Shown one piece after another: positions 1 to 9,836 of a DNA stretch of 64,000 nt. Origin of the DNA: Grammothele lineata (taxonomy: Eukaryota; Basidiomycota; Agaricomycetes; Polyporales; Polyporaceae). The stretch lies in NCBI GenBank assembly GCA_002150815.3, contig NDFF03000181.1, positions 1 through 64,000 on the forward strand. Direction: 5' to 3'. Numbering within the stretch: position 1 is the first letter of the stretch; each line of letters begins with the position of its first letter. The notes under the pieces were generated by a model that was not told where the DNA came from, did not search any database, and saw only the letters and a program-made list of their open reading frames with translations. A program made the position numbers and the translations under genes.

Positions 1-132
1 GGATGTACTACAAGGTAAAAGCGAACGTTTGAAGGTGTTTCCAGATCCCAGATAATTCGTGTGAAAAATTTGTCGACTTTGATTGTCCGCAACTGTAGCC
101 GACATTTTGATTGCGACCAAAATCGTCAATCG

Positions 133-342
133 TGTCACGGGCAAGGCACCATCCACTTACCTATTTCGTACAGTCATCCTCTCGACTCCACGCCTCGCCC
201 GTGACGCTCTACATACGATCACTATTCTCCTATGTCTTGTCGTTACCTCTCGTATATACTCCGCAGCTGTCCTTACGGTACTCTAGCGAGCAACGCAATT
301 CTTCCCATCATCTCTTCGCTTCACGGAAGCTTGCCCGTCACA
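133..342 (+). repeat. 5' LTR
   Basis: This 210-bp terminal repeat begins TGTCAC and ends GTCACA. A TATATA element at 253-258 is about 30 bp upstream of AGCGAGCAA at 285-293, the likely start of the R region. It matches the 3' LTR at all positions but one (141 G versus 5676 A). Confidence 0.95.
253..258 (+). promoter_or_regulatory. LTR promoter TATA box with predicted start near 285
   Basis: TATATA lies in the U3 part of the 5' LTR. A spacing of about 30 bp puts the start of transcription near 285. That is exactly where the 9-nt block complementary to the primer-binding region begins. The coincidence supports both calls, but the start site has not been mapped. Confidence 0.55.
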
Positions 343-344
343 GT

Positions 345-353
345 TTGCTCGCT
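345..353 (+). promoter_or_regulatory. Putative self-priming primer-binding site
   Basis: TTGCTCGCT starts two bases after the 5' LTR. It is the perfect reverse complement of AGCGAGCAA at 285-293, the predicted 5' end of the element RNA. In the Tf1/sushi group of chromoviruses the folded-back 5' end of the mRNA primes minus-strand synthesis. The sequence here fits that mode better than a tRNA primer, although I could not compare it with tRNA 3' ends. Confidence 0.55.
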
Positions 354-428
354 CACCATCTTTCTTCTCGACTTCTGAGTTTCAGCGTTTCACCGTCACC
401 TGTCACACAGTCACTCATCACGCGCACG

Positions 429-1559
429 ATGTCGAACAATCCGTTCAACACCGCCGCGCCTGCCCCTGTCCAGGACCCCTTCGCACACCCCGACGACATC
501 CATGCCGACCCAGGCCTCGCCCACCTACGCATGCTTCGAGCTCTTCAGGAGACTCAGTCCGTGATGGTTCACCAACTCGCGACTGTATCCGAAGTTGTTA
601 GAGGCCTCGGAAACGGCTCCCTCACCCTCGCGGATCGCGTCGACTCCCTCAGCGTCGCCACGGCTGCCCCTAAGCCGCCCCCGGTCCCGCGATTTCGAGA
701 GCCTCCCGTGTTCACGGGGTCCGCATCGGAGGTCGAGACCTTTCTCCACGCGATGACGACGGCCTTTGCGCTCCAAGGCACGTCCTTACCAGATGACTTC
801 GCCCGCGCTGTCTACTTTGGGTCATTCCTTGGCCCCGGTGACCCCTTCAACTGGTACAAGGCCATCGAGATGACAAAGCCCGAGCTACGTCATAACATCG
901 TCGCGCTTTTCGCCGACTTCCAGCTCCACTTCAGCGACCCTAACCTCTCCGCAACCAGCCTCCGCAAGCTTCAGACCTTGCAGCAGAAGGGTCCATGCGC
1001 TCAGTACAAGGCGCGCTTCATCGCCCTTCTCGCACATGTCGAACTCTCCGAACAGTCCAAAATCGACATGTTCAAGGTTGGTTTGAAGGCCGAGGTTCGA
1101 AACGCGCTCGCCGCGCGCGGTCGTCGCCATCAGCCCTCGACGTTCACTGAGCTCGTCGAAGACGCTGTTGATATCGATAACGAGCTTCACAACAATCGCA
1201 TGCTCGAGCGCTCATGCGCGACTTCTCACTCAAACGGCGCTAACCACAACGGCAATGGCAATGGCTCTCGCACCACCAAGTCATCCCCGCAAGCCTACGT
1301 CCCCGCACCGACGCCCACCTCTCCTCCCGCTCCGTCCACTTCCTCTGGTGTCGTACCAATGGAGGTTGACGCGACGCGCGTCGTGTATAAGCGGCTCGAT
1401 GAAAAGGAGCGCCAGCGCCGCCGTGAACTCGGTCTCTGCCGCTATTGTGCTGGCTCGGACCATCTTGGCGCCGTATGCCCGAATCTCTCTGCGGCCGCGA
1501 AGAGGCGCAACGCTGCTCGTAATTCTACAGCGGCGAAGCCCCCCGCGGCCAAATCGTGA
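429..1559 (+). CDS. gag: Gag capsid/nucleocapsid polyprotein of the chromovirus
   Basis: This 376-codon frame starts at the ATG at 429, the first ATG after the LTR that opens the frame in a coding context, and stops at TGA 1557-1559. The middle section is a retrotransposon capsid-like region. Near the C-terminus a CCHC zinc knuckle (CRYCAGSDHLGAVC, spacing C-x2-C-x4-H-x4-C) identifies the nucleocapsid. Gag packages the element RNA in the cytoplasm. The last four sense codons carry a strong 5' splice site, GTGAGT at 1556, so unspliced RNA should give Gag alone and spliced RNA a Gag-Pol fusion. The upstream in-frame extension to 111 runs through the LTR and is not expected to be translated. Confidence 0.93.
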   Translation: MSNNPFNTAAPAPVQDPFAHPDDIHADPGLAHLRMLRALQETQSVMVHQLATVSEVVRGLGNGSLTLADRVDSLSVATAAPKPPPVPRFREPPVFTGSASEVETFLHAMTTAFALQGTSLPDDFARAVYFGSFLGPGDPFNWYKAIEMTKPELRHNIVALFADFQLHFSDPNLSATSLRKLQTLQQKGPCAQYKARFIALLAHVELSEQSKIDMFKVGLKAEVRNALAARGRRHQPSTFTELVEDAVDIDNELHNNRMLERSCATSHSNGANHNGNGNGSRTTKSSPQAYVPAPTPTSPPAPSTSSGVVPMEVDATRVVYKRLDEKERQRRRELGLCRYCAGSDHLGAVCPNLSAAAKRRNAARNSTAAKPPAAKS

Positions 1560-1628
1560 GTCCTTCCATGACGCCCGTCGAGCAGATGCTGGTTGATGAT
1601 CGGGCGCATCACACAGACACTCTACTAG
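1556..1628 (+). other. Putative 73-nt intron joining gag to pol in frame
   Basis: The segment starts GTGAGT and ends CTACTAG after a pyrimidine-rich tract. It holds the gag stop codon (1557-1559) and the pol-frame stops (TGATGA at 1594-1599). Removing it joins the gag codon TC to T at 1629 and enters the pol frame exactly. The product is a continuous 1,713-residue Gag-Pol frame (429-1555 plus 1629-5643). The length is typical of introns in the host genes of this window. A simple -1 or +1 frameshift cannot connect the frames because of the two stops before 1600. Confidence 0.6.
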
Positions 1629-4600
1629 TCCACCAGTATCGTCCGAGCACGTCCGGCTCGTGGATGGCTCATATGCTCCCCGTACGCTTTCCGTTCCTCA
1701 GTTTATCTTTGCTTCCGGTACCTATCTCTTTTCGCCCCAACACTTCTTCGTCTCCGTTACTCTATCATTCCCAAATAAAACCCCAATACGTACCTACGCT
1801 ATGATCGATTCCGGTGCTTCTAATTCCGTTATCTCTCACGATTTCGCTAAACGCCATTCTTTACCTCGTCGAAATAAAACCACACCAGTTCCTATTCTCG
1901 CAGTTGATGATCGTCCTATAGCCTCTGGTCTCATTACTCAGGATATAACAACACAGCTACACATACAAAACCACACAGAAAATCTCTCTCTTTCCGTAGT
2001 CTCCGTTTCGTACCCGATTATCTTAGGTTTGGATTGGCTTCGACGTCACAATCCTGATATCGACTGGGGCCGCATGCAGCTAACCTTTCACTGCTGTCGC
2101 GCTCTAGGCTCTGCGCCCACGCGCGCCTCTGCTCTACCTGCCGACGACGTCTCGACGACTCGTCGTGACAGGCCTTCTCTCGCTACGTCCTCCTCGAACA
2201 CGCTCGATGGCCTCGGTCACCCCGCGTCGCTTCGTCCGGGTCCGGATGGCCTCGGTCACCCCACATCCCCGGTTCCTCGCCTCTCGTCTCACCGACCTCG
2301 CATTCGGACGCTTACGCCTAAGAAATTTCTTCAGACGATACGCACCGACCATGCGGCCGTTTCGGCTTTCACCTTCGATCCCGCTACCAGCACGGTCATC
2401 TCCGAACTCGACGACGCCATGCACAACTACTACGACGCCGAGCCAGACCCTTCTGAGTGGGACAACATTCTCGAAAGCATCCCCCCTCCCTATCGCTCCT
2501 TCCAAGACACCGTTTTCAATCCGAAGGAGTTTGAACATCTCCCCCCTCATCACACCTACGACGTCGACATCGACCTCGATCCTGGCAAGGTCCCGCCTTT
2601 TGGCCCCTTGTATCGGCTCTCGGCCGAAGAACGCGATGCCCTTGCCAAGCACCTCGCTGACAATCTCAAGCGTGGGCACATCCGTCGATCAACTTCTCAG
2701 TGTGCCGCGCCGGTTCTCTTCACGCGTAAGAAGACGGGCGAGCTTCGACTCTGTGTCGACTTCCGCAAGCTCAACGCCATCACGCGAAAAAACCGCTACC
2801 CCCTTCCGCTCGTGAACGACCTTCTCGATCGTGTCCAGGGCTCGAAAATTTTCACCGTCATCGACCTCAAGTCCGCGTACTCCCATGTGCGCATCAAGGA
2901 CGGTGATGAGTGGAAAACCGCCTTCCGAACACCCCTCGGCCTTTTCGAGCACCTTGTCATGCCTTACGGTCTCACGAACGCACCCGCCGCCTTCCAGTCA
3001 TTCATCCAGGACGTCCTCCGCGAGCACCTCGACATTTTTTGCGTTGCATACCTTGACGACATACTCATCTTTTCCCGCACCCCAGAAGAGCATGAGAAAC
3101 ACGTCCAACTCATCCTCGAGAAGCTTCGCGACGCGAAATTATATGCCAACCCACGCAAGTGCGAGTGGCACAAGTCCTCCGTCGAGTTCCTCGGGTACAT
3201 CATCAGTGCTGACGGCGTTAGCATGAACCCGAAGAAGCTCTCAACAATCCTGGATTGGCCCGAGCCTGAGAACGTCAAGGACGTTCAGTCCTTCTTAGGC
3301 TTCGCCAACTTCTATCGGCGGTTTATCCCCCATTTCTCACGTGTCGTTCTGCCGCTCACTGCTCTAACCCAGAAGACCTCCCCCTTTGTCTTCGGGCAGG
3401 AGCAGCGCGCCGCCTTCCTCGCGCTCAAGGATGCGTTCCTCCATGCTCCCGTTTTGCGGCACTATGACCCCCTCGCTCCATGCACGGTGTTCACAGACGC
3501 CTCCGATTTCGCCCTCTCCGGTGTACTCCATCAGCCCGACGAGTCTGGCGACCTCCATCCCGTCGCTTTCTACTCGCGAAAATTCACGCAATCGGAAATC
3601 AACTACAATGTCCACGACAAGGAACTTCTCGCCATCGTTGACACCTTCCGAGACATGCGAGCTTGGGTTCTTGGCTCACCGCATACCATATCGGTTGTGT
3701 GTGATCACCGAAACCTCGAGTACTTCATGAACTCGCAGGTGCTCAACCGACGTCAAGCACGATGGGCGATGTTCCTATCCGACTACGATTTCCAACTCAC
3801 ATGGGCTCCTGGATCGGAGAACGTCGCTGATGCTCCCTCGCGTCGACCGGACTTTCTGCCTCGAAGAGGGGATGATGTCCTCACCGGCCAGCGCCAGACC
3901 ATTCTCACCGCGCGCCACATTTCCCCTCTCTACCCTTCGGTCGAACCATCAGCTGATGTCACACCTGCTTTTGTCACAGCCGCGCTGACGATGCTGTCAT
4001 TGGACAGTTCGGACCTCCTCGACCGCTTCAAGACCGCTTTCGCTGCCGACGATACTTGGCGCGAAGCGGTTGCGAGTGGTAGTTCGGACTTCTCAGTGCA
4101 GCAGGACCTTGTTTTCCACAGAGGAAGACTTTACGTCCCTCCGTCGCTGCGGCAAGACATTCTTCGCTCACGGCACGATGTACCCTCCGCTGGCCATCCA
4201 GGTCGCACGCGAACGATGTCTCTCGTTACGCGCGACTACTCGTGGCCGGGCGTGAACACGTATGTCCGTCGGTACTGCGAGGCCTGCGATACGTGCGCGC
4301 GCATCAAGGCGCCGCGCCACAAACCGTACGGCCTCCTGCAGCCCTTGGAGATTCCGGATAGGCCTTGGCGCGCGATCACCATGGACCTCATCGTCAAGCT
4401 GCCACTCTCGCACGGGTATGACTCCATCCTTGTCATCTGCGATCGCCTCACCCGCGCCGCACATTTCATCCCGTGTAACGAGACTATCGACGCCCCCCGT
4501 CTCGCGCAGCTCTTCCTCGATCGCGTCTTCCGCTACCACGGCCTCCCCGACTCCATCGTATCCGACCGCGGCTCCGTTTTCGTCTCCAACTTCTGGCGAG

Positions 4601-5643
4601 CTCTTTGCGCACTTCTCCAGGTCGATGTGAAGGCGTCCACTGCCTATCACCCTCAGACCGACGGTCTCACCGAGCGCACGAACCAAACGCTCGAGACTTA
4701 CCTTCGCGCTTACTGCTCGTACCAGCAAGACGACTGGGTGGATTATCTACCCCTCGCCGAATTCGCCTTCAATAGCCTCGAGAACGCGTCCACTCGACAG
4801 ACGCCGTTCTTCGCGAACTTCGGTTACCACCCCACTTTCGAGCCACGTCTCGCTGAGCCCACTGCCGTCCCCGCCGCTGCCGATCTCGCGTCCCGCCTCG
4901 ACATCATCCATGCTGAGCTACGCGCTGAACTTGCGCTCTCGCAGGAATGTCAGGCGCGGTATCACGATCGCCACGCGTTGCCAGATCCCGAGTACGCCCC
5001 CGGACAGCTCGTCTGGCTGCTGCGTCGGAACATCGTGACGACGCGCCCGTCAGACAAGCTCGACCACCGGCGTCTCGGCCCCTACCCGGTTGAGCGCAAG
5101 GTCGCGTCGAACGCGTACCTCCTGCGTCTCCCGCCGTACCTCTCTCGTTTGTATCCTGTGTTCAATGTTTCTTTACTTGAGCCTTACGCAGACCCCACTC
5201 TCTTTCATCCCCATGCCCAACCCCTTCCTTTCGAGCTCCCTGATGACCCCGCACTTCGTATCACTGCCGTTCTTGATTCTCGTCGCGTCGGTCAACGTTA
5301 TGATTACCTTATTGAGTACAACAACTCCTCTCCGGAAGAGCATGTTTGGATTCCCCTTTATGACCTCCCTTTCGATAGTCACGTACACGAGCTTGTCGAC
5401 CGTTTCCACCGTCGCAACCCTCGCGCTCCTCGTCCTCATCCTATAGTCTTCGAGAAATCTTCGTCCTTTCCTGAAATTCCCCTGCCCTTACCTCCCTCCT
5501 CCTCTGTGTTTCATCCTCCTTCTCGTACTCCTTCACCTCCTCTTGCCCCTTCCTCCGACCCTCGTTCTAACTATGTTCCTCCACCACAAACCACCCTTCG
5601 TTCCGGTCGTGTTGCTCGTCCTCCCACTCGTTTAGATCTCTAG
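1600..5643 (+). CDS. pol: Pol polyprotein: protease, RT, RNase H, integrase, chromodomain
   Basis: The frame is open from 1600 to the TAG at 5641-5643. The first in-frame ATG is at 1801, already inside the protease, so expression probably needs splicing from gag. Protease: the active-site motif DSGAS starts at 1804. Reverse transcriptase: about 2600-3300, with catalytic YLDD at 3049-3060. RNase H: about 3480-3830, with the motif FTDAS (Asp codon 3496). Integrase: an HHCC zinc finger near 4160-4310, then the catalytic triad at Asp 4384, Asp 4564 and Glu 4672. The last two are separated by 35 residues, the canonical D,D35E spacing. A chromodomain-like segment lies at about 5255-5410, followed by a Pro-rich tail. 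A short repeat (DGLGHP twice, 2205-2265) lies in the protease-RT linker. No frameshift or premature stop is visible. Confidence 0.95.
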   Translation, partial: SGASHRHSTSPPVSSEHVRLVDGSYAPRTLSVPQFIFASGTYLFSPQHFFVSVTLSFPNKTPIRTYAMIDSGASNSVISHDFAKRHSLPRRNKTTPVPILAVDDRPIASGLITQDITTQLHIQNHTENLSLSVVSVSYPIILGLDWLRRHNPDIDWGRMQLTFHCCRALGSAPTRASALPADDVSTTRRDRPSLATSSSNTLDGLGHPASLRPGPDGLGHPTSPVPRLSSHRPRIRTLTPKKFLQTIRTDHAAVSAFTFDPATSTVISELDDAMHNYYDAEPDPSEWDNILESIPPPYRSFQDTVFNPKEFEHLPPHHTYDVDIDLDPGKVPPFGPLYRLSAEERDALAKHLADNLKRGHIRRSTSQCAAPVLFTRKKTGELRLCVDFRKLNAITRKNRYPLPLVNDLLDRVQGSKIFTVIDLKSAYSHVRIKDGDEWKTAFRTPLGLFEHLVMPYGLTNAPAAFQSFIQDVLREHLDIFCVAYLDDILIFSRTPEEHEKHVQLILEKLRDAKLYANPRKCEWHKSSVEFLGYIISADGVSMNPKKLSTILDWPEPENVKDVQSFLGFANFYRRFIPHFSRVVLPLTALTQKTSPFVFGQEQRAAFLALKDAFLHAPVLRHYDPLAPCTVFTDASDFALSGVLHQPDESGDLHPVAFYSRKFTQSEINYNVHDKELLAIVDTFRDMRAWVLGSPHTISVVCDHRNLEYFMNSQVLNRRQARWAMFLSDYDFQLTWAPGSENVADAPSRRPDFLPRRGDDVLTGQRQTILTARHISPLYPSVEPSADVTPAFVTAALTMLSLDSSDLLDRFKTAFAADDTWREAVASGSSDFSVQQDLVFHRGRLYVPPSLRQDILRSRHDVPSAGHPGRTRTMSLVTRDYSWPGVNTYVRRYCEACDTCARIKAPRHKPYGLLQPLEIPDRPWRAITMDLIVKLPLSHGYDSILVICDRLTRAAHFIPCNETIDAPRLAQLFLDRVFRYHGLPDSIVSDRGSVFVSNFWRALCALLQVDVKASTAYHPQTDGLTERTNQTLETYLRAYCSYQQDDWVDYLPLAEFAFNSLENASTRQTPFFANFGYHPTFEPRLAEPTAVPAAADLASRLDIIHAELRAELALSQECQARYHDRHALPDPEYAPGQLVWLLRRNIVTTRPSDKLDHRRLGPYPVERKVASNAYLLRLPPYLSRLYPVFNVSLLEPYADPTLFHPHAQPLPFELPDDPALRITAVLDSRRVGQRYDYLIEYNNSSPEEHVWIPLYDLPFDSHVHELVDRFHRRNPRAPRPHPIVFEKSSSFPEIPLPLPPSSSVFHPPSRTPSPPLAPSSDPRSNYVPPPQTTLRSGRVARPPTRLDL

Positions 5644-5654
5644 TTCTCGCCATC

Positions 5655-5667
5655 GAAGAGGGGATGG
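5655..5667 (+). promoter_or_regulatory. Polypurine tract
   Basis: GAAGAGGGGATGG directly abuts the 3' LTR. A purine run in this place is the usual primer for plus-strand synthesis in LTR retroelements. Confidence 0.8.
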
Positions 5668-5877
5668 TGTCACGGACAAGGCACCATCCACTTACCTATT
5701 TCGTACAGTCATCCTCTCGACTCCACGCCTCGCCCGTGACGCTCTACATACGATCACTATTCTCCTATGTCTTGTCGTTACCTCTCGTATATACTCCGCA
5801 GCTGTCCTTACGGTACTCTAGCGAGCAACGCAATTCTTCCCATCATCTCTTCGCTTCACGGAAGCTTGCCCGTCACA
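5668..5877 (+). repeat. 3' LTR
   Basis: This 210-bp repeat is identical to the 5' LTR except for A at 5676. It is followed by AATCG (5878-5882), the second copy of the target duplication found at 128-132. Confidence 0.95.
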
Positions 5878-5882
5878 AATCG

Positions 5883-7479
5883 GGTCTTGATCTTCCATAT
5901 TACCGTGCGATACCTGGAGACCGCTCACCCCGCGCTGCACCCTGTGAGATTGTCTCGTTGTCACCGCCGTGCAGAATGCACCTGAAGAACCCGCGTCGCG
6001 TCGCACAAGCCGGCGGCACTGGCAGAGCCCGCGACTCCGAGTCATTGAGTCCGCGCCACCGGGCGGGCTGCCTGACCCGTTACGACGCTTACGTGAGTGC
6101 GTGGCGGTGCGTCTCGGTCCCTTTTGGTCGGGGCGCCGGAGGATCCCGGGCGAGCGTTTTTCTTTGGCGCTCAACTGCGCGCTTGGGGTTTACGTGAGTG
6201 CCGCTCTTCACCGCCTTCCCAATCCCCGTTTTTCCCTCGCCGCTCACTGCTCGCTACGAACTTGAATGATTTCGCGATAAGTACTAGTGCTGTTCGAACG
6301 GAACGGTAAGTGAACGTCTGGATATTCCTGAAGAACGTCGAGTGGCGGCGGAGACAGCGGGATACGAGCGTCGGACGGAAGCATTGACACGGACTCGACA
6401 GGAGCCCAAGTCGGCGTCGGCGTCGCGGTGGGTGTTCGAGCCTCGTGTCAGGCCGGTCTCCCCACTTATCGCTCTTCAGCTTCTCTTCCCCACAAACGCC
6501 GGTTTGCACAGGTTGCGCCTCCCTTCTGTACATGTCACTATGTCATGGGGCTGCCTGCGCTGATGCGTGCGGGTTCGGAGTGATCGTCTGCAAGTCAGCA
6601 CCCGGCGTCTTCTCCAGAGTGGTGAAATCGTCGGCGACTCCTGCCCACAATGACGCCCGCCCTGGAGCTAGCCACGCCAGAGTCGCACGGGCGGACCTGC
6701 CAGAGATCCGCCAGCGTGGGCGGCAGGTACGTTGTCGCCCACACTGAAGAGCTGCATCATTCTCGGGAGTTCGAGTCAGGCTTCCAGTTTTTCGAGCGTT
6801 GCGAGGGGAGCAAGCAGTTGGAGTGGAGTGGTGCAAGTATGCGTGCAGAGCAGGAGACCGGGAGCTGTACGCCAAGTACAACAGTCTCTTGGAGAGGGTT
6901 TCTCACCATTCCAATTCCTAGAGATATGCTTAATGCTCATGGTGACCGTGTCCACTTTCGAGAACGCTCCCTCTCTGCCTTCTGCCCGGCCGGTCGTGGG
7001 ACCGCGCCCCGCCCGCTGACCTCTCGCAGGGGCCGGCACCCGCTCCTCGTCGGACTTCGCTGCAAGGCAGGCTCGCCTTCCGTGCCTCCCCACACGCACC
7101 CTCATTTCAATCACGCATGCACAACAGACACGTCTGAGGTTCGTTTCGCCCGAATCATCAGCGGAAGGCTCTGCTGTGCGCTCTTCCACCCTGATGGCGC
7201 CGGGCCTCCGTATCAGCGGGGGCGCTTCCCTTCCCCCCACCTGCCCGCCGTCGCCCTTCCTTCTTGAATCCTGCTGCTGCTGGGAGACCCAGCGCTCGCG
7301 CGCGCTCTTCTCTGACTTTCCACGAGCATCTGTCCAGTCCGCGCCGACCGTGCTCCCAGCGCCCGCGCACCGCTCCCTCCGGCCTTTGCGGTATATACGC
7401 TTGTGCCGATCCGTCGTCCGCGGCTTCGCCTCCGCTCCGCCCCTGCTTTTCCTTCCTCCCTCAGGCTCACGCGCGCGTA
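5883..7479. other. Intergenic, upstream of first DUF6534 gene
   Basis: About 1.6 kb between the retrotransposon and the ATG at 7480. The open frames here are short, overlap on both strands and match no family I recognise. The only interpretable element is a TATA-like sequence at 7392-7397. The bases just left (1-127) of the transposon are equally uninformative. Confidence 0.5.
7392..7397 (+). promoter_or_regulatory. TATA box of the DUF6534 gene at 7480
   Basis: TATATA lies 83 bp upstream of the start codon, in a pyrimidine-rich stretch typical of fungal promoters. Similar elements precede the paralogs at 25386 (minus strand, 25440-25446) and 38480 (38407-38415). Confidence 0.5.
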
Positions 7480-9836
7480 ATGTCCGGCTCGGCGAGCAAC
7501 GCGACGACGACGGTCCTTCCGGCGGGCGTGGACCCGTTAGACCTCCTCCCCAAGATTCCCCCGCTGGATAATACGTTCGGGGCTGTACTCATTGGGACGT
7601 TCCTGGGGCTCATGTGAGTTCTCCCCTTGTGCGGCGCGGCGATATCCTCGTCCTCGCGCGCACTGGGCGAAAAAGAACGCTAATGGCTTGCCTTTGGATG
7701 GTTGTGCACAGATTGTATGGCTTGATCCTACACCAGACGTACCGGTACGCACGCCTCTACCCCGAGGACCCCTACTTCTTCAAGATCCTGGTAAGCCCCG
7801 TCTCGCCTACATCGTCCGCCCCGGCTTCCACGCTCACCCCGAATCCGAACCCTGCCGACAGGTGGTCGCTATCTTGTGAGTACAGCGGAGGGTGATAAGC
7901 TCGTGTTCGGGATCGGCGAGATTGACCGTCCGTCGGCGCGCGGATCGCGAATCGCAGGATTCTGGAGACGCTCCACTCGGCGATGAACATGCACTCATGG
8001 TGAGCCTGTTCCCTTTCTCGTGCGCGAGCGCGTTGCCGATGTGGGAGATGCAGTTACTACTACCTCGTCACGAACTACTTCCACCCGGAGGTGCTGCCGC
8101 AGCGGGGAGTATGGTCGCTCTCGGTACGTACCGTACCGCCAATCTTGTCCGTCCCGCAAGTAGTAGCTGATCGCTTCTCCGCCGATCGCGTAGTTCGTTC
8201 CTGTGTGCGCGGTGAGCACTTCTTCGTCGGCAGTCGCCCACAAATCCACAGCGGTGCTGACGATCCCCCGCATCCGCATCTGCATCCAGAGCACGATCAT
8301 GTTTGTGTCGCAAATGTGGGTCCTTGTGTCTTTTCGGAGAAGCCTTCTATCGAGTGAATGAATGACGGTGAATGTGTGTATAGATTTTTCGCGCGGCGTG
8401 TGTACATGAGTGGGTGCATTGTTCCCTCCCGGGCTTCTGGAGTCGGCTGATGTGCTAGTGCCATAGTTGGTCCCAAGTACCGTTACGTGGTCGCGTTTGC
8501 GGTGTTCTTCCTTGCTGGGGAGTTTGGTGTGTACTTCTGGCGATATGGTCGGTGTGGGCGGTGTGAACTTACGGGATTTTCTTCGTGGATCAAGCTTTCG
8601 GAATGGGTGAGCTCGCTTTCTCTTCTGCCTCCTGAACAACGCTGATAGGATTTCTGTATAGCCGCGGCTGTCGAGGCGTACGTGCTTCTCAATGAAGCAG
8701 CCTGAGCCCAACTCTTAACATTTCGCTTTCACAGGAACGTCGTGAACAGCTTCGAACAGTTCTACAGCCGCACAGTGAGAACCCCCCTCCCCTCCTCCTT
8801 CCTCCGATACGCATCCCGCTAATCTCGTCTCGGTCCCCAGTGGCTCATCTCAGCCTGCTTCGGCATGGCCGCCGCCGCAGACGTCCTGCTCACGAGCGCG
8901 CTCATCATCGTCCTCCGTCAGTGCCGCACAGGGTTCAAGAGGTGCGTACATACGCGAACGATGGCGATAACGATTTGGATGTGGGGAAAAGCGGCTGACA
9001 ATGGAGGGCAGGACGGACTCTATGATCGATATTTTGATTATTTATGCTATCAATACTGGTGAGTGCGCTTTGTGTATCTGGCTGTAGTACGACTGACCCT
9101 GGGCTGACGTCGGGTTCGTGCAGGCGCTTTGATTGGGTACGATTGTATGCTATGTTCGAAAGAGCGCAAGGTTTGCTGACGGCGTATGTGTAGTGTTTCC
9201 AACGTTGTATCCCTAATTCTGGTAAGAAATGATTGTCACGGCATTCTTGAGCTTTGTGCTGATATCACGAACTTACAACAGGCCGCCGCTCTTCCCAAGA
9301 ACCTCATTTACGTCGGATTCAGTATCATCACTGCGAAGCGTAAGTCCAACTGCGCTTTCTCTTCCTCATTCACCTTGCTCACCCATCGCTCCACCGCATA
9401 GTCTACGGCAACTGCTTCCTCGCAGTGTTAGTCCTTTACTCTCTTACTGACTACTGCTCCAAAAATGGTGACGACTACTTACTAACTGATACGCTGCGCC
9501 CGCAGGCTCAACTCGCGCAAACGGCTCGCGCAGCGCGGAATGGACATCTTCGACACGAACTCGATGAAGCTCACCACGCTCGCGACTGCGCAAAGGGCCG
9601 TGGATCTGGAGCGGTGGAACGTGCCTCAGGTGCGTCTTCTCTTTCTCTACCCCCTCTTCACTGTCTGTTCTTGCTGACTTATATCTAACATCAACGCTTG
9701 CGCCGTCCCCCAGGTCCCAGACCCGGAGCCGCAGATCATCAACATCCAGGTCACGACGGAGACGGTGGGCGACGAGGCGCAGAAGTCGGCCCAGAGGGAG
9801 CTCGACTACAAGGCGGGCGAGTTCATGGGGGTATAG
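7480..9836 (+). CDS. DUF6534-type multi-pass membrane protein (copy 1)
   Basis: Spliced model of 20 exons and 351 aa: 7480-7613, 7712-7790, 7862-7875, 7958-7999, 8054-8123, 8194-8211, 8290-8315, 8384-8409, 8467-8526, 8595-8606, 8662-8677, 8735-8774, 8841-8941, 9012-9058, 9124-9136, 9194-9221, 9282-9339, 9402-9426, 9506-9629, 9714-9836. The N-terminus has the family signature NTFGAVLIGTF followed by LYGL..HQTYRY. The middle has YYYLVTNYF, QIFFARRVY and TWLISACFGMAAAADVLL. Seven hydrophobic segments are likely. The cytosolic tail ends ERWNVPQ...INIQVTTE. The biochemical function of the family is unknown. Compared with the paralogs this copy lacks two introns (its exons 5 and 9 are each two fused exons). 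The closest paralog is the copy at 25386. Several exons are only 12-18 nt, so automatic gene callers would probably miss them. Confidence 0.9.

Larger units (their letters stand above)
133..5877 (+). mobile_element. Complete Ty3/gypsy chromovirus LTR retrotransposon
   Basis: The element is bounded by two 210-bp direct LTRs (133-342 and 5668-5877) that start TG and end CA. It is flanked by the 5-bp target duplication AATCG at 128-132 and 5878-5882. Between the LTRs lie gag and pol in the order protease, reverse transcriptase, RNase H, integrase, chromodomain, which is the order of Ty3/gypsy elements, and the C-terminal chromodomain places it among the chromoviruses. I aligned the LTRs by eye and found one difference (G at 141, A at 5676), so insertion was recent. 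All open frames are uninterrupted apart from the gag-pol junction, which a short intron can resolve. The element may therefore be able to move, which is an inference. It lies about 1.6 kb upstream of the first DUF6534 gene. Confidence 0.96.

Noticed and set aside
1540..1700. Programmed -1 or +1 frameshift between gag and pol
   Set aside because: The pol frame has stops at 1594-1599 and the gag frame ends at 1559, so the frames do not overlap. A splice joins them cleanly.
7995..8711. 238-codon minus-strand open frame over DUF6534 copy 1
   Set aside because: It runs antisense across seven exons and the introns of a gene whose plus-strand model is complete and in frame. It shows no family motif.
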